From Bacteroides sp. An322 (lineage in GTDB: Bacteria > Bacteroidota > Bacteroidia > Bacteroidales > Bacteroidaceae), in assembly GCF_002161765.1 (NCBI RefSeq), contig NZ_NFIN01000011.1, positions 37,827 to 101,826 on the forward strand: a stretch of 64,000 bases of DNA. The letters are read 5' to 3'. Below are positions 36,038 to 44,750 of this stretch, one piece after another; position 1 is the first letter of the stretch, and each line of letters starts with the position of its first letter. Under the pieces are notes generated by a model. The model searched no databases. It had not been told where the DNA came from and was given only the letters and a program-made list of their open reading frames with translations. The position numbers and the translations under genes are program-made.

Positions 36038-37321
36038 TTAAATGTTTTGCAACGCTTGTTCCAAATCAGTGATGATATCGTCTACGTTCTCGATACCTAC
36101 CGAGAGGCGGATTAAGTCGGGAGCTACGCCGGCTTCTATCAATTGTTCATCGCTCAGTTGGCGGTGCGTATGGCTTGCCGGATGCAAGACACAGGTGCGG
36201 GCATCTGCCACGTGGGTCACGATACATGCCAACTTCAGGCTATCCATAAACTTCACGGCATCTTCGCGTGTGCCTTTCAAGCCGAAAGCGATGACACCGC
36301 ATGAGCCGTTGGGGAGGTATTTTTGTGCTAATTCGTAATATTTGTTGCCCTTCAAGCCGCAATAGTGCACCCATTTCACCTTCGGGTTCACTTCTAACCA
36401 TTCGGCTACCTTTTGGGCATTGGCACAATGGCGTGCCACACGCAGATGGAGTGTCTCCAAGCCTAAATTCAAAAGGAAGGCGTTCATGGGTGAGGGAATG
36501 GCGCCTAAGTCACGCATCAATTGAGCGGTTGCTTTGGTAATGTATGCCATTTTGCCGAAAGCCTTGGCGTAGGTCAACCCGTGGTACGATTCATCGGGGG
36601 TGGTCAGTCCGGGGAATTTATCGGCATGAGCCATCCAGTCGAAATTGCCGCTATCTACAATGACTCCACCTACACTAGTGGCATGTCCGTCCATGTATTT
36701 TGTGGTAGAATGGGTCACGATGTCGGCTCCCCATTCGAAGGGGCGGCAATTGATAGGGGTAGCGAATGTATTGTCTACAATCAGAGGTACACCGTGCTTA
36801 TGGGCGATGCGGGCGAACTTTTCGATGTCGAGCACATTGATGCCGGGGTTCGAAATGGTTTCACCAAAGAGGCATTTGGTGTTGGGACGGAATGCCTTTT
36901 CGATTTCTTCTTCGGGCGCATCGGCATCGATAAAGGTGCATTCGATACCCATTTTCTTTAATGTGACACCGAATAAGTTGAATGTCCCTCCATAGATAGT
37001 GGACGAACATACAAAGTGGTCGCCCGCTTCGCAGATGTTCAGGATGGCATAGAAGTTGGCGGTCTGCCCCGATGAAGTCAGGATAGCGCCTACTCCGCCT
37101 TCCAGTGCGGCAATCTTCGATGCTACGGCATCGTTGGTGGGGTTTTGCAGGCGAGTATAAAAATAACCAGTATCTTTCAAGTCGAATAAGCGTGCCATTT
37201 GGTCGCTATCATCATATTTGAAGGTTGTGCTCTGATAAATGGGCACTACGCGCGGTTCTCCGTTTTTGGGAGTCCACCCTGCTTGTACGCAGAGTGTTTC
37301 TTTGCTTAATTTCTTTTCCAT
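36038..37321 (-). CDS. metY: O-acetylhomoserine sulfhydrylase (PLP enzyme)
   Basis: A 427-residue Cys/Met-metabolism PLP-dependent enzyme that makes homocysteine from O-acetylhomoserine and sulfide. The PLP lysine lies in IVTHSTTKYMDGHATSVGG, and DNTFATPINCRPFEWGADI and KETLCVQAGWTPKNGEPRVV are family hallmarks. The length (about 427-430) fits MetY rather than cystathionine gamma-synthase (about 385). It stands alone with a -7 box 38 nt upstream. Confidence 0.92.
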   Translation of the reverse strand: MEKKLSKETLCVQAGWTPKNGEPRVVPIYQSTTFKYDDSDQMARLFDLKDTGYFYTRLQNPTNDAVASKIAALEGGVGAILTSSGQTANFYAILNICEAGDHFVCSSTIYGGTFNLFGVTLKKMGIECTFIDADAPEEEIEKAFRPNTKCLFGETISNPGINVLDIEKFARIAHKHGVPLIVDNTFATPINCRPFEWGADIVTHSTTKYMDGHATSVGGVIVDSGNFDWMAHADKFPGLTTPDESYHGLTYAKAFGKMAYITKATAQLMRDLGAIPSPMNAFLLNLGLETLHLRVARHCANAQKVAEWLEVNPKVKWVHYCGLKGNKYYELAQKYLPNGSCGVIAFGLKGTREDAVKFMDSLKLACIVTHVADARTCVLHPASHTHRQLSDEQLIEAGVAPDLIRLSVGIENVDDIITDLEQALQNI

Positions 37322-37358
37322 TGTTTGTCTTTTTAGTCGATTTTTATTGCATTGTGTG

Positions 37359-37366
37359 CAAAAATA
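37359..37366 (-). promoter_or_regulatory. Putative -7 box for metY
   Basis: CAAAAATA on the plus strand reads TATTTTTG on the minus strand. No -33 element is clear. Confidence 0.5.
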
Positions 37367-37410
37367 AGAAATAAATGCTCCACTTGTTGCGGTTTATCAG
37401 AAAAAAGATA

Positions 37411-37418
37411 TATATTTG
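37411..37418 (+). promoter_or_regulatory. Putative -7 box for the thioesterase gene
   Basis: TATATTTG, 22 nt upstream of the start codon. GTTG at 37386-37389 is a weak -33 candidate (21-nt spacer). Confidence 0.55.
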
Positions 37419-37440
37419 AGGTGAACAAAGTTTAAATGAT

Positions 37441-37887
37441 ATGGCAACAGAACTAACATACAGGCATGTGATGCCGGTGCAAATCCGTTTTAGCGATGTA
37501 GACCAGTACGGTCACATGAACAATTCATCGTATTTCTCCATTTATGACTTGGCGAAGACTTCGTATATGCGTGATGTTTTCGGCGATAAGAATTGGAGAG
37601 ACTTGGGTATTGTGGTAGCCAATATCAATGCCGATTTCTTGGCTCCGGTGTTCTTTTCCGATGATTTGTATATCGAGACAACAGTTATCCATTTGGGGCA
37701 CAAGAGCTTTACCTTGCTTCAACGTGCCATTAACAAGGCAAGCGGGGTATTGAAATGCCAATGCCGCACGGTAATGGTGGGCTATGACATGGCGACAAAA
37801 GAACCCGTAGAATTGCCCGACTCGTTCAAGAAGACCATTTGCGGGTACGAGGGAAAGACGTTGGAGGAACTTTCGAAACCGTTGTAA
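37441..37887 (+). CDS. Acyl-CoA thioesterase, hotdog fold (4HBT family)
   Basis: A 148-residue single-domain hotdog protein. QIRFSDVDQYGHMNNSSYFSIYDLAK contains the D-x-x-G-H-x-N catalytic pattern of the 4-hydroxybenzoyl-CoA thioesterase family. The substrate acyl-CoA is not predictable. An F1 palindrome begins 4 nt after the stop, followed by proC. Confidence 0.88.
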   Translation: MATELTYRHVMPVQIRFSDVDQYGHMNNSSYFSIYDLAKTSYMRDVFGDKNWRDLGIVVANINADFLAPVFFSDDLYIETTVIHLGHKSFTLLQRAINKASGVLKCQCRTVMVGYDMATKEPVELPDSFKKTICGYEGKTLEELSKPL

Positions 37888-37890
37888 ATA

Positions 37891-38021
37891 TAAACGCAAA
37901 GACGCGAAAGCGCAGAGGTTTTATTTTTAGAGTAAGCAAAGGTTACGGAGCCAAACGCTTTTCTCTGAGTGCTTTGCTCTCTTTAAAAATAAAGATTTTG
38001 CGTTTTTGCGTCTCTGCGTTA
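37891..38021. repeat. Intergenic palindrome, family F1, copy 10 (long form)
   Basis: Outer arms AACGCAAAGACGCGAAAG and TTTTTGCGTCTCTGCGTT with a nested core (TTTTTAGAGTAAGCAAAG / CTTTGCTCTCTTTAAAAA). It begins 4 nt after the thioesterase stop and ends 16 nt before proC. Confidence 0.85.
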
Positions 38022-38037
38022 AAAAAAAATATCTGAC

Positions 38038-38808
38038 ATGAAAGTAGGAATTATCGGAGCCGGAAATATGGGCGGAGCAATTGCCCGTGGGCTGGCACAA
38101 GGACATTATGTAAGGGAACAAGACATTATCGTGACCAATCCCAGCATGCCGAAGCTGGATGCATTGAAAGCGGAATATCCGGCTATCCAAGTGAGCACGA
38201 ACAACCGGGAGGCTTCGGATGCCGATGTGGTGATTGTAGCGGTAAAGCCCTGGAAAATGGAAGAAGTATTGAAGCCTTTGCGCTTGCGCCAGCCTCAGAT
38301 ATTGGTATCGGTTGCTGCGGGATTGACATTCGAGAACTTGGCACACTTCGTTGAGCCGGAGATGCCTATGTTTCGGGTAATACCGAATACCGCTATCTCT
38401 GAACGGGCAAGCATGACGCTGATAGCCGCACGCAACGCTTCGGAAGAGCAGGTACAGATGATGTTGAGCTTGTTCAACGAAATGGGGCTTGCCATGCTGA
38501 TAGAAGAAAAGCAATTCGCGGCGGCTACATCGCTCACCTCGTGCGGCATCGCTTACGTGTTGAAGTACGTGCAAGCCGCCATGCAAGCCGGAGTGGAATT
38601 GGGCATCCGCCCGAAAGACGCGATGAAGATGGTGGCTCAAACGGTAGAAGGAGCCGCACGCCTTTTGCTTGCCAATGAAGATGCACACCCCGCGCTGGAG
38701 ATTGAGAAGGTCACTACACCGGGCGGCATCACCATTAAAGGAGTCAATTCGTTGGAACACGACGGGTTTACTTCGGCGGTGATAAAGGCGATTAAAGCAA
38801 GTTTGTGA
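38038..38808 (+). CDS. proC: Pyrroline-5-carboxylate reductase
   Basis: A 256-residue NAD(P)H-dependent enzyme for the last step of proline synthesis. The Rossmann motif IIGAGNMGGAIARGL is at the N terminus, and the C-terminal signature is seen as VTTPGGITIKGVNSLE. AVKPWKMEEVL is also typical. It is flanked on both sides by F1 palindromes. Confidence 0.95.
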   Translation: MKVGIIGAGNMGGAIARGLAQGHYVREQDIIVTNPSMPKLDALKAEYPAIQVSTNNREASDADVVIVAVKPWKMEEVLKPLRLRQPQILVSVAAGLTFENLAHFVEPEMPMFRVIPNTAISERASMTLIAARNASEEQVQMMLSLFNEMGLAMLIEEKQFAAATSLTSCGIAYVLKYVQAAMQAGVELGIRPKDAMKMVAQTVEGAARLLLANEDAHPALEIEKVTTPGGITIKGVNSLEHDGFTSAVIKAIKASL

Positions 38809-38817
38809 TAGAAGGAT

Positions 38818-38895
38818 ATCCACCACAGAGAACACAGAAGCACACAGAGTATTTTAATTTATTTCCTCCGTGGTACTCTGTCTCCTCTGTGGTGA
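38818..38895. repeat. Intergenic palindrome, family F1, copy 11 (CCACAGAG subform)
   Basis: Arms CCACAGAGAACACAGA and the matching TCTGTCTCCTCTGTGG, with inner CACAGAG / CTCCGTG. The same subform as copy 12. It begins 10 nt past the proC stop. Confidence 0.8.
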
Positions 38896-38911
38896 ATAAA
38901 AGAATACACTT

Positions 38912-39136
38912 ATGAGAAATAACATTCTGATTACTATGGCTCTTTTAATCCTGATAGGGCTTGCCGTGCAAGGATTATTTGGGGTAGCTGCGGGTATCTT
39001 GGTATCGGCGGTTATCGGCATTGTCTATGGGGTGGTGACGAAAAAGAAGTTGTTTATCAAGTGGTCGGTGGTGGCATTGATTATTGATTTGATTTGTATC
39101 ATTGCTTTTTATTTTCGCCTGATGCAAGTGATGTAA
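38912..39136 (+). CDS. Small hypothetical membrane protein
   Basis: A 74-residue protein with at least two hydrophobic stretches (ILITMALLILIGLAVQGLFG and VVALIIDLICIIAFYF) separated by a short Lys-rich turn. No family was recognised. The open frame directly follows proC and a palindrome and has a plausible start. Confidence 0.55.
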   Translation: MRNNILITMALLILIGLAVQGLFGVAAGILVSAVIGIVYGVVTKKKLFIKWSVVALIIDLICIIAFYFRLMQVM

Positions 39137-39206
39137 TACAGATACGTCGAAATCTCATAATCGATTACTGAAAAGATGTCAGTACAGTGCTGACAAAAAT
39201 GCATAC

Positions 39207-39272
39207 GGCTTCGATGGCTGATGCAGCCTGCTTCGTTGGCGGATGAAGCAGGCTCCGTCAGCCATCGAAGCC
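39207..39272. repeat. Two-tier perfect palindrome
   Basis: Outer arms GGCTTCGATGGCTGA (39207-39221) and TCAGCCATCGAAGCC (39258-39272) are a perfect 15-bp match. Inner arms AGCCTGCTTC / GAAGCAGGCT are a perfect 10-bp match. It sits between converging genes, 22 nt from the MATE stop, and could act as a shared terminator-like hairpin. A related partial sequence is at about 49018-49045. Confidence 0.8.
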
Positions 39273-39294
39273 TAATTCGTTTCTATACGCAGTT

Positions 39295-40671
39295 TTATTT
39301 TACAAATCCTTTCTTTGCCCATTTCAGGCTGTTCCAGCGGCGGACAAAGATAATGGCACGGATGTTCTCGTCGAAAAGGAATGAGCACCACATTCCTACC
39401 AGTCCCCAACCCCAATGAATGCCGAGCAAATAGCTGACACCGACCGATACGCTCCATTGCACAACCAGTCCTACATAAAAGGGGAAATTGACATCGCCTG
39501 CCGAACGGAGGGCATTGGTTGCATAAATATTGACAGAACGCCCTACTTCGACTATAATATCTATCAGCATGACAGTTACACCCAATTGGATAATCTCCGG
39601 ATTATCGGTCAGCAATGAAAATATGAAATGTCCCGAAGCTGCCCAAATGCAAGAAAGGATGAGCGTGACCAAGATAGAAAGCCGCATGACGTATTTACCT
39701 AACAGGTAGGCGGCACGGATTTTTTTCTGTCCTACCAAATGCCCGATGGTTATGGCTCCGCCTTGTGCCATGGCTATGGCAAACAAATAGACGAACATCA
39801 CAATATTCATCGTATAGGTACGTGTAGCCAAAGCGTTGTTCCCTAAAATGTTAATCATATAAGTAATAACCACTTGCGAGAAACTGTAAGAGATATTTTC
39901 GCCGGCAGAAGGCAAGCCGATTTTCAATAGGTTCTTCAGTTCTATCCAAGGGAAAGGGCGGAAATAGGCTAACGGGAACTTGGGAATATGTTTTCGGAAA
40001 AGGATAATAAAGAGAATGACCATGCTTGCCCCGCGGGCAACCGCCGTAGAAATAGCAGCTCCTTCGGCTCCCAAGGCTGGCATACCCAACTTTCCGAAAA
40101 TCAAGGCATAATTGCCGATGATGTTCATAATATTGACTAAAACGGTCACCAACATCGGGTATATGGCTTTATCTGCACTGCGCAACGAAGCGGATATGGT
40201 AAGGGATATGGCTTGGAAGAAGGCGAATGCCCCTACGATTTCCATGTAGCCGATACCATATTGCAGCAATTCGGGACGTAGTCCCATCCACAATAACAAG
40301 GTAGTTGCTCCAAAATGAAGGATGGCACTGATAAGCAAGCCAAGTACTAGATTCAAAAGCAAGGCTACGCCTACTACTTGTATCATGTTTTTGTGTAGCT
40401 TAGCTCCCAAATATTGCGAGCAAAGCACGGAAGTTCCGATATTGATGACTTCAAATATCAGAAAAGCAAATGAAACGATTTGGTTGACTACACCTACTGC
40501 CGCTACACTTTCATCGGAGTATTGGCTTAGCATGATGGTATCTACCGCCCCCAGCATCATAATCAGCAGGGTTTCGATAAAAATCGGGATAACCAGCTTG
40601 GTCAACCCTTTTCGGATTCCGGATGATTGGGAAATAGTTTGTTCCACTTTTGTGTTGTTAATAAGTTTCAC
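39295..40671 (-). CDS. MATE-family efflux transporter
   Basis: A 458-residue Na+ or H+ coupled exporter with about twelve hydrophobic segments arranged as two similar halves (for example VAAVGVVNQIVSFAFLIFEV and GGAITIGHLVGQKKIRAAYL). The first codon of the frame is GTG at 40671, lying inside the palindrome at 40668-40780. No in-frame ATG occurs before the first membrane helix, so the GTG (or the GTG eight codons later) is the likely start. The substrate is unknown. Confidence 0.9.
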   Translation of the reverse strand: MKLINNTKVEQTISQSSGIRKGLTKLVIPIFIETLLIMMLGAVDTIMLSQYSDESVAAVGVVNQIVSFAFLIFEVINIGTSVLCSQYLGAKLHKNMIQVVGVALLLNLVLGLLISAILHFGATTLLLWMGLRPELLQYGIGYMEIVGAFAFFQAISLTISASLRSADKAIYPMLVTVLVNIMNIIGNYALIFGKLGMPALGAEGAAISTAVARGASMVILFIILFRKHIPKFPLAYFRPFPWIELKNLLKIGLPSAGENISYSFSQVVITYMINILGNNALATRTYTMNIVMFVYLFAIAMAQGGAITIGHLVGQKKIRAAYLLGKYVMRLSILVTLILSCIWAASGHFIFSLLTDNPEIIQLGVTVMLIDIIVEVGRSVNIYATNALRSAGDVNFPFYVGLVVQWSVSVGVSYLLGIHWGWGLVGMWCSFLFDENIRAIIFVRRWNSLKWAKKGFVK

Positions 40672-40780
40672 TACAGATTAACAGACTAAATTAATGAATA
40701 ATGATAGATGCTTTTATGTCCCGCAATCAACTATTTAGTATTAATTATTCATTAATTTAGTCTGTATGATTTGTAGTGAA
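40668..40780. repeat. Large imperfect palindrome between folE and the MATE gene
   Basis: The left arm contains ACAGACTAAATTAATGAATA, and the right arm read on the minus strand contains the same sequence. The outer ends are TTCACTACAGATTA versus TTCACTACAAATCA. It starts 7 nt past the folE stop and overlaps the first codon of the MATE gene. Confidence 0.85.
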
Positions 40781-40787
40781 CAATGCG

Positions 40788-41375
40788 TCATTTTCTGATA
40801 AGATTCATAAACTCTTCTCTTGTCTTGGCTTGATTGAACGCTCCGGTAAAGTCAGATGTGGTGGTGATAGAGTTTTGTTTTTCTACGCCTCTCATTTGCA
40901 TGCACATGTGCTTGGCTTCTACTACGACCATTACGCCTAATGGGTGCAAAGTTTCCTGAATGCACTCTTTGATTTGCAGGGTCATGCGTTCTTGCACCTG
41001 CAAGCGATGTGAGAATACATCTACCACACGGGCTATCTTACTCAGTCCCGTGATGTATCCGTTGGGAATATAAGCCACGTGCGCTTTCCCGTAAAAGGGC
41101 AAGATATGATGTTCGCACATCGAGAAGAAATCGATATCCTTTACTACGACCATCTGGCTATATTCTTCCTTAAACTTGGCTTTCAATAAAATTTCTTTCG
41201 GGTCTACGTCGTACCCCCTTGTAAGCGTGAGCATCGCTTTCGCCACACGCTCCGGAGTCTTCAACAATCCTTCCCGTTCAGTGTCTTCACCCAAGAGTGC
41301 AAGAATCTCTTTGTAATGCGCCATGAGCTTCTGCACTTTCTCTTCCGGGAACTTCAACAAGTCTGTATCAATCAT
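40788..41375 (-). CDS. folE: GTP cyclohydrolase I
   Basis: A 195-residue first enzyme of folate (tetrahydropterin) synthesis. The zinc and active-site block [20 protein letters not shown] is complete, followed by [20 protein letters not shown] and [20 protein letters not shown]. The start overlaps the SPOR gene stop by one base, so the two are coupled, although a functional link is not evident. Confidence 0.96.
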   Translation of the reverse strand: MIDTDLLKFPEEKVQKLMAHYKEILALLGEDTEREGLLKTPERVAKAMLTLTRGYDVDPKEILLKAKFKEEYSQMVVVKDIDFFSMCEHHILPFYGKAHVAYIPNGYITGLSKIARVVDVFSHRLQVQERMTLQIKECIQETLHPLGVMVVVEAKHMCMQMRGVEKQNSITTTSDFTGAFNQAKTREEFMNLIRK

Positions 41376-41827
41376 TATTCAATAGGTATATTAATTTGTT
41401 CACGCACAATCGCCGCTTCTTTAAATTCACCGCTTCCTTTCAGCTTGCGCATAGCGACATGAGCTTCTTCGATGCTCTTGAAGTCACCTACACGGCACAG
41501 CCAGCGGGGAGGTTGGAAATACGTATATACCGGCATTTCCGGAAATGTTTCTTTCACTTTATTCGCCGCACGTTGGGCTTCATTCCGTGCCACGCGCGAA
41601 TTGTTTCCCGCATAAATCTGCACCCGGAAGCCTCTTGCCTTCAAGGTCTGGGGAGAAGACGAGCCGCCCGTATAGCGCAAACCGATGAGCGAGGCGATGT
41701 AAGCATCTTGATGGACATCTACCGTACCCTGTCCCGCCTGACGTGTTTCAAGGCTTTCTACAATGGTGCGCTGGGCATACATTGTGCCGGCAAAAAAGAG
41801 TAAAAGAAAAGATAATAGGTATTTCAT
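41375..41827 (-). CDS. SPOR-domain periplasmic protein
   Basis: A 150-residue protein with a signal peptide ([19 protein letters not shown]). Residues about 65-145 form a SPOR domain ([20 protein letters not shown], then [19 protein letters not shown]), which binds denuded peptidoglycan glycan strands at the septum. A cell-envelope role is inferred from the family. Coupled to folE downstream. Confidence 0.87.
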   Translation of the reverse strand: MKYLLSFLLLFFAGTMYAQRTIVESLETRQAGQGTVDVHQDAYIASLIGLRYTGGSSSPQTLKARGFRVQIYAGNNSRVARNEAQRAANKVKETFPEMPVYTYFQPPRWLCRVGDFKSIEEAHVAMRKLKGSGEFKEAAIVREQINIPIE

Positions 41828-41865
41828 GGGGTCTTATGTTTTGTAGACAAGAGTCATCTTCTATT

Positions 41866-41944
41866 TGTCATTCTGAACGAAGTGAAGAATCTCGAACGCT
41901 TCCACGTGGATGTACACGAGATCCTTCGCTTCGCTCAGGATGAT
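41866..41944. repeat. Intergenic palindrome, family F2, copy 3
   Basis: TGTCATTCTGAACGAAGTGA at one end and CGCTTCGCTCAGGATGATA at the other, with inner GAATCTCG / CGAGATCC arms. It lies 52 nt beyond the tpiA stop, upstream of the SPOR gene. Confidence 0.85.
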
Positions 41945-41996
41945 ATTATCTTCTGATAATCAAATCCTTTTAAGATAACCTTGTATCTATAAAAGA

Positions 41997-42752
41997 TTAT
42001 TTAAATGCATCGATAATGCCTTTGAAATCAGCGGCTTTCAATGCAGCACCGCCAATCAAGCCACCGTCTACATCGGGATTAGCGAACAATTCTTTCGCGT
42101 TTGAAGGCTTGCAGCTTCCTCCATACAGGATAGAAGTGTTTTCAGCTACTTCCTGACCGTATTTAGCAGCTACCAACGAACGGATGTGTGCGTGGATTTC
42201 CTGAGCTTGTTCCGGAGTAGCGGTCTTACCTGTACCGATAGCCCAAACCGGTTCGTAAGCCAAGATAATCTTGCCGAAGTCTTCTGCAGAGAGTGAGAAT
42301 ACAGAAGCCAATTGAGCTTCTACCACTTCGTTTTGCTTGTTTGCTTCGCGTTCTTCCAATACTTCGCCGATGCAGAAGATAGGACGCAAGCCGTTAGCCA
42401 AAGCCAATTTCACTTTTTCTTCCAAGATTTCAACGGTTTCGTGATAGTAAGCACGGCGTTCAGAGTGGCCCAAGATAACGTATTGAGCACCGGTAGAAGC
42501 AACCATTTCGGCTGATACTTCGCCCGTATAAGCGCCCGATGCCTTATCGGCACAGTTTTCTGCACCTACACCGATGATGTTCTTGTCTACAATCGGAGTC
42601 ACCGAAGCCAAGTGGATGAACGGAGTACAGATGATGACATCACAATTGGGTTTGTCTGCGCTCAATACTTCGTTCAGTTCTTTTGCCAAAGCAATACCTT
42701 CTTGCAGGTTCTTGTTCATTTTCCAGTTTCCTGCTACAATGTTCTTTCTCAT
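41997..42752 (-). CDS. tpiA: Triosephosphate isomerase
   Basis: A 251-residue glycolytic TIM-barrel enzyme interconverting DHAP and G3P. The catalytic residues are all in context: Lys in AGNWKMNKN, His in VILGHSERR, Glu in [12 protein letters not shown], and the phosphate loop GGSCKPSNA. It belongs to a minus-strand run of genes from DUF1599 to folE. Confidence 0.97.
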   Translation of the reverse strand: MRKNIVAGNWKMNKNLQEGIALAKELNEVLSADKPNCDVIICTPFIHLASVTPIVDKNIIGVGAENCADKASGAYTGEVSAEMVASTGAQYVILGHSERRAYYHETVEILEEKVKLALANGLRPIFCIGEVLEEREANKQNEVVEAQLASVFSLSAEDFGKIILAYEPVWAIGTGKTATPEQAQEIHAHIRSLVAAKYGQEVAENTSILYGGSCKPSNAKELFANPDVDGGLIGGAALKAADFKGIIDAFK

Positions 42753-42792
42753 TTTGTTTAAGTTTTAAAGGGTTAATATAAAAGTTTATATA

Positions 42793-42869
42793 TTCATCAC
42801 AGAGGGCACAGAGTCACACAGAGTTCTTGATTTATTCCTCTGTGGTACTCTGTGTCCCCTGTGGTGAAT
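42793..42869. repeat. Intergenic palindrome, family F1, copy 12 (CCACAGAG subform)
   Basis: Arms TTCATCACAGAGGGCACAGA and TCTGTGTCCCCTGTGGTGAA with inner CACACAGAG / CTCTGTGG. It overlaps the 3' end of the BT_3928-like gene, whose last dozen codons and stop lie within it. Confidence 0.8.
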
Positions 42870-44166
42870 ACGCATGTTTCTTTTTTCTCTTCTTGCTCCA
42901 TTTCAGCCAAAGCAAATCGCACAGGGTGAGGAACAGGAGTGGACCGAAGAACCAGCCGAGGATGCCCGCCACCTTATGCCACGTGTTCGGGACCGTCAAC
43001 GTACCGATAGGCAAGTCCGCCAAAGGCGCATGGAGCTGGTATTCATCGGGTATGCTGTTCACGCTCCATTTGTTCAGGATGACCCCGCCTTTTAATAAGA
43101 CCAGCCCCGGATTGGAACGGATAATGGTTTTCAACGTAATCTCATCCGCCAAGGCAAAGGGATATTCGGCTCCCGTATTGTCTTGCCATACGGCGATATC
43201 TTCATCGGGCGAAGCCGTCACACACAAGAAACGGTACCCGTATTCCATGCTATAATCGTACACCTCATTGATAAGGTCCATGCCGCTCTCGTCCGCGTTC
43301 CTCAACTGGGGCGATATCAAGAGGAAAGTGTAGTTATCATCGTCCAGCACCTCTTCCGTGACATCGGTCCCGTCTTCTTGCAATACGATGTGGAAGTCCT
43401 GAATCGGAGGCTCATACCCTTGTTCCTTCACCCGCGTCTCGGCATCTACGAATGTCCAAGCCGAATCGGAAGGGAAATTATCGATGGTAAACTCCTTTTC
43501 CACTCCGTCCTTCTCGTAAATGAAGGTCGTTTCATATACGGTCGGCTTTTCTCCCTCCGGAATCTCCATGCCCCGCTTGATATCCATACCTATATAATAA
43601 GGGCGGAAATCGAAAAGAGGCAATTCGCGCACGCAATAAATGGAGAAGAGCAAGGCGAAGACCACCGTATAAAGCGCGATGAGCCAATCCACCTTCTCGG
43701 TCACTAACTTCTTGATGCCCGTCCCCCGCCAGCGGAACACGGTGATGGCGGCTATGAGCAACACCACATTCTTGCCGAACGTTTCCCAATTGGTGAGGAT
43801 AACGGCATCGCCGAAACACCCGCAATCGGATATCGGATTGGCAATGGCAAGCCAAAGGGTCAAGGGCGTCATGAACGCCATGAGGAGGAGGAACAACGTG
43901 CACACCGCCTTCCGGTGGATGCCGAAGAGCAGATAAACGCCAAGCGTAAACTCAAGAATCCCCATCGCCATCGAGCCGATATAGGGCGCGAATTGGGGCG
44001 TAATCTGAAGCAAGCCCCATGCCTCTAAATAGTCTTGTATCTTATAGGCAAAGCCATACGGGTCGTTCACTTTCACGAAACCGGAAAAGATGAACACGCC
44101 AGCCAGCAAGAAACGGCAGAGGTTTATCCACACGGCAAGAATCGTATGTAGGTGCTTATTCTCCAA
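42832..44166 (-). CDS. BT_3928-like inner-membrane protein with DoxX/MauE-type N-terminal part
   Basis: A 444-residue protein. Residues about 1-160 hold four hydrophobic segments with the DoxX/MauE pattern (ILAVWINLCRFLLAGVFIFS, CGCFGDAVILTNWETFGKNV with a CGC motif). A fifth membrane segment (LIALYTVVFALLFSIYCV) precedes a periplasmic region (about 185-395) with a thioredoxin-like feel, then a last helix and a basic tail. DoxX/MauE-type proteins are linked to redox or disulfide chemistry. The last residues (about PQGTQSTTEE) are encoded by the F1 palindrome. It overlaps DUF1599 by 11 nt. Confidence 0.8.
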   Translation of the reverse strand: MENKHLHTILAVWINLCRFLLAGVFIFSGFVKVNDPYGFAYKIQDYLEAWGLLQITPQFAPYIGSMAMGILEFTLGVYLLFGIHRKAVCTLFLLLMAFMTPLTLWLAIANPISDCGCFGDAVILTNWETFGKNVVLLIAAITVFRWRGTGIKKLVTEKVDWLIALYTVVFALLFSIYCVRELPLFDFRPYYIGMDIKRGMEIPEGEKPTVYETTFIYEKDGVEKEFTIDNFPSDSAWTFVDAETRVKEQGYEPPIQDFHIVLQEDGTDVTEEVLDDDNYTFLLISPQLRNADESGMDLINEVYDYSMEYGYRFLCVTASPDEDIAVWQDNTGAEYPFALADEITLKTIIRSNPGLVLLKGGVILNKWSVNSIPDEYQLHAPLADLPIGTLTVPNTWHKVAGILGWFFGPLLFLTLCDLLWLKWSKKRKKKHAYSPQGTQSTTEE

Positions 44167-44698
44167 ATTCCAATTTGATTAATGCGAATACCGAATAATT
44201 AATCATATCCATATAGTTGGCGTCTACGCCTTCCGATACCAACGTGTTCCCGCTCAAAGCCTCAATCTGCTTCGTGCGGTAAATTTTCATCAGAATCAGG
44301 TCGGTGTACGAGGTGACACGCATGCTGCGCCATGCCTCGTCGTAATCGTGATTCTTCTTCAACATCAGCTCCAGCGTCTGCTTGGCATATTTATCATACC
44401 AGGCAAGCGCGTCGGCTTCGGTCAGGTCTTCTTTCTCGGCATAACCTAATTCGAGCTGGATAAGCCCGATGATGCCGTAATTAACGATTGCCATAAACTC
44501 CGGACGGATGCCCTCGCCCACTAAGCTGACCCCTTTCACTTCCAAGCTCCGGATGCGGTTCGCCTTGATAAGCAACTGGTCGGTGACCGAAGAAGGACGC
44601 ATGATGCGCCATGCCGCGCCATAATCGTGCAGCTTCTTGGCGAACAGGTCCCGGCAAATGGCAATGACGTGTTCAAATTGTTCTTTCGTATCTTTCAT
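44156..44698 (-). CDS. DUF1599 protein made of two tandem repeats
   Basis: A 180-residue all-helical protein. Two halves clearly repeat: KKLHDYGAAWRIMRPSSVTD (residues about 17-36) and KKNHDYDEAWRSMRVTSYTD (about 113-132), and VNYGIIGLIQLE versus INYSVFALIKLE. DUF1599 is described as uncharacterised, with a resemblance to nucleotide-handling all-alpha folds, so a nucleotide-related role is only a guess. It is the first gene of the minus-strand run leading to tpiA and folE. Confidence 0.85.
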   Translation of the reverse strand: MKDTKEQFEHVIAICRDLFAKKLHDYGAAWRIMRPSSVTDQLLIKANRIRSLEVKGVSLVGEGIRPEFMAIVNYGIIGLIQLELGYAEKEDLTEADALAWYDKYAKQTLELMLKKNHDYDEAWRSMRVTSYTDLILMKIYRTKQIEALSGNTLVSEGVDANYMDMINYSVFALIKLEFGE

Positions 44699-44723
44699 AC
44701 ACTCGTGTCATGAATTGATGTCG

Positions 44724-44731
44724 CAAAGTTA
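44724..44731 (-). promoter_or_regulatory. Putative -7 box for the DUF1599-BT_3928-tpiA run
   Basis: CAAAGTTA on the plus strand reads TAACTTTG on the minus strand, 26 nt upstream of the DUF1599 start. Confidence 0.55.
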
Positions 44732-44750
44732 CGATTTTCCTTTTAAATTA

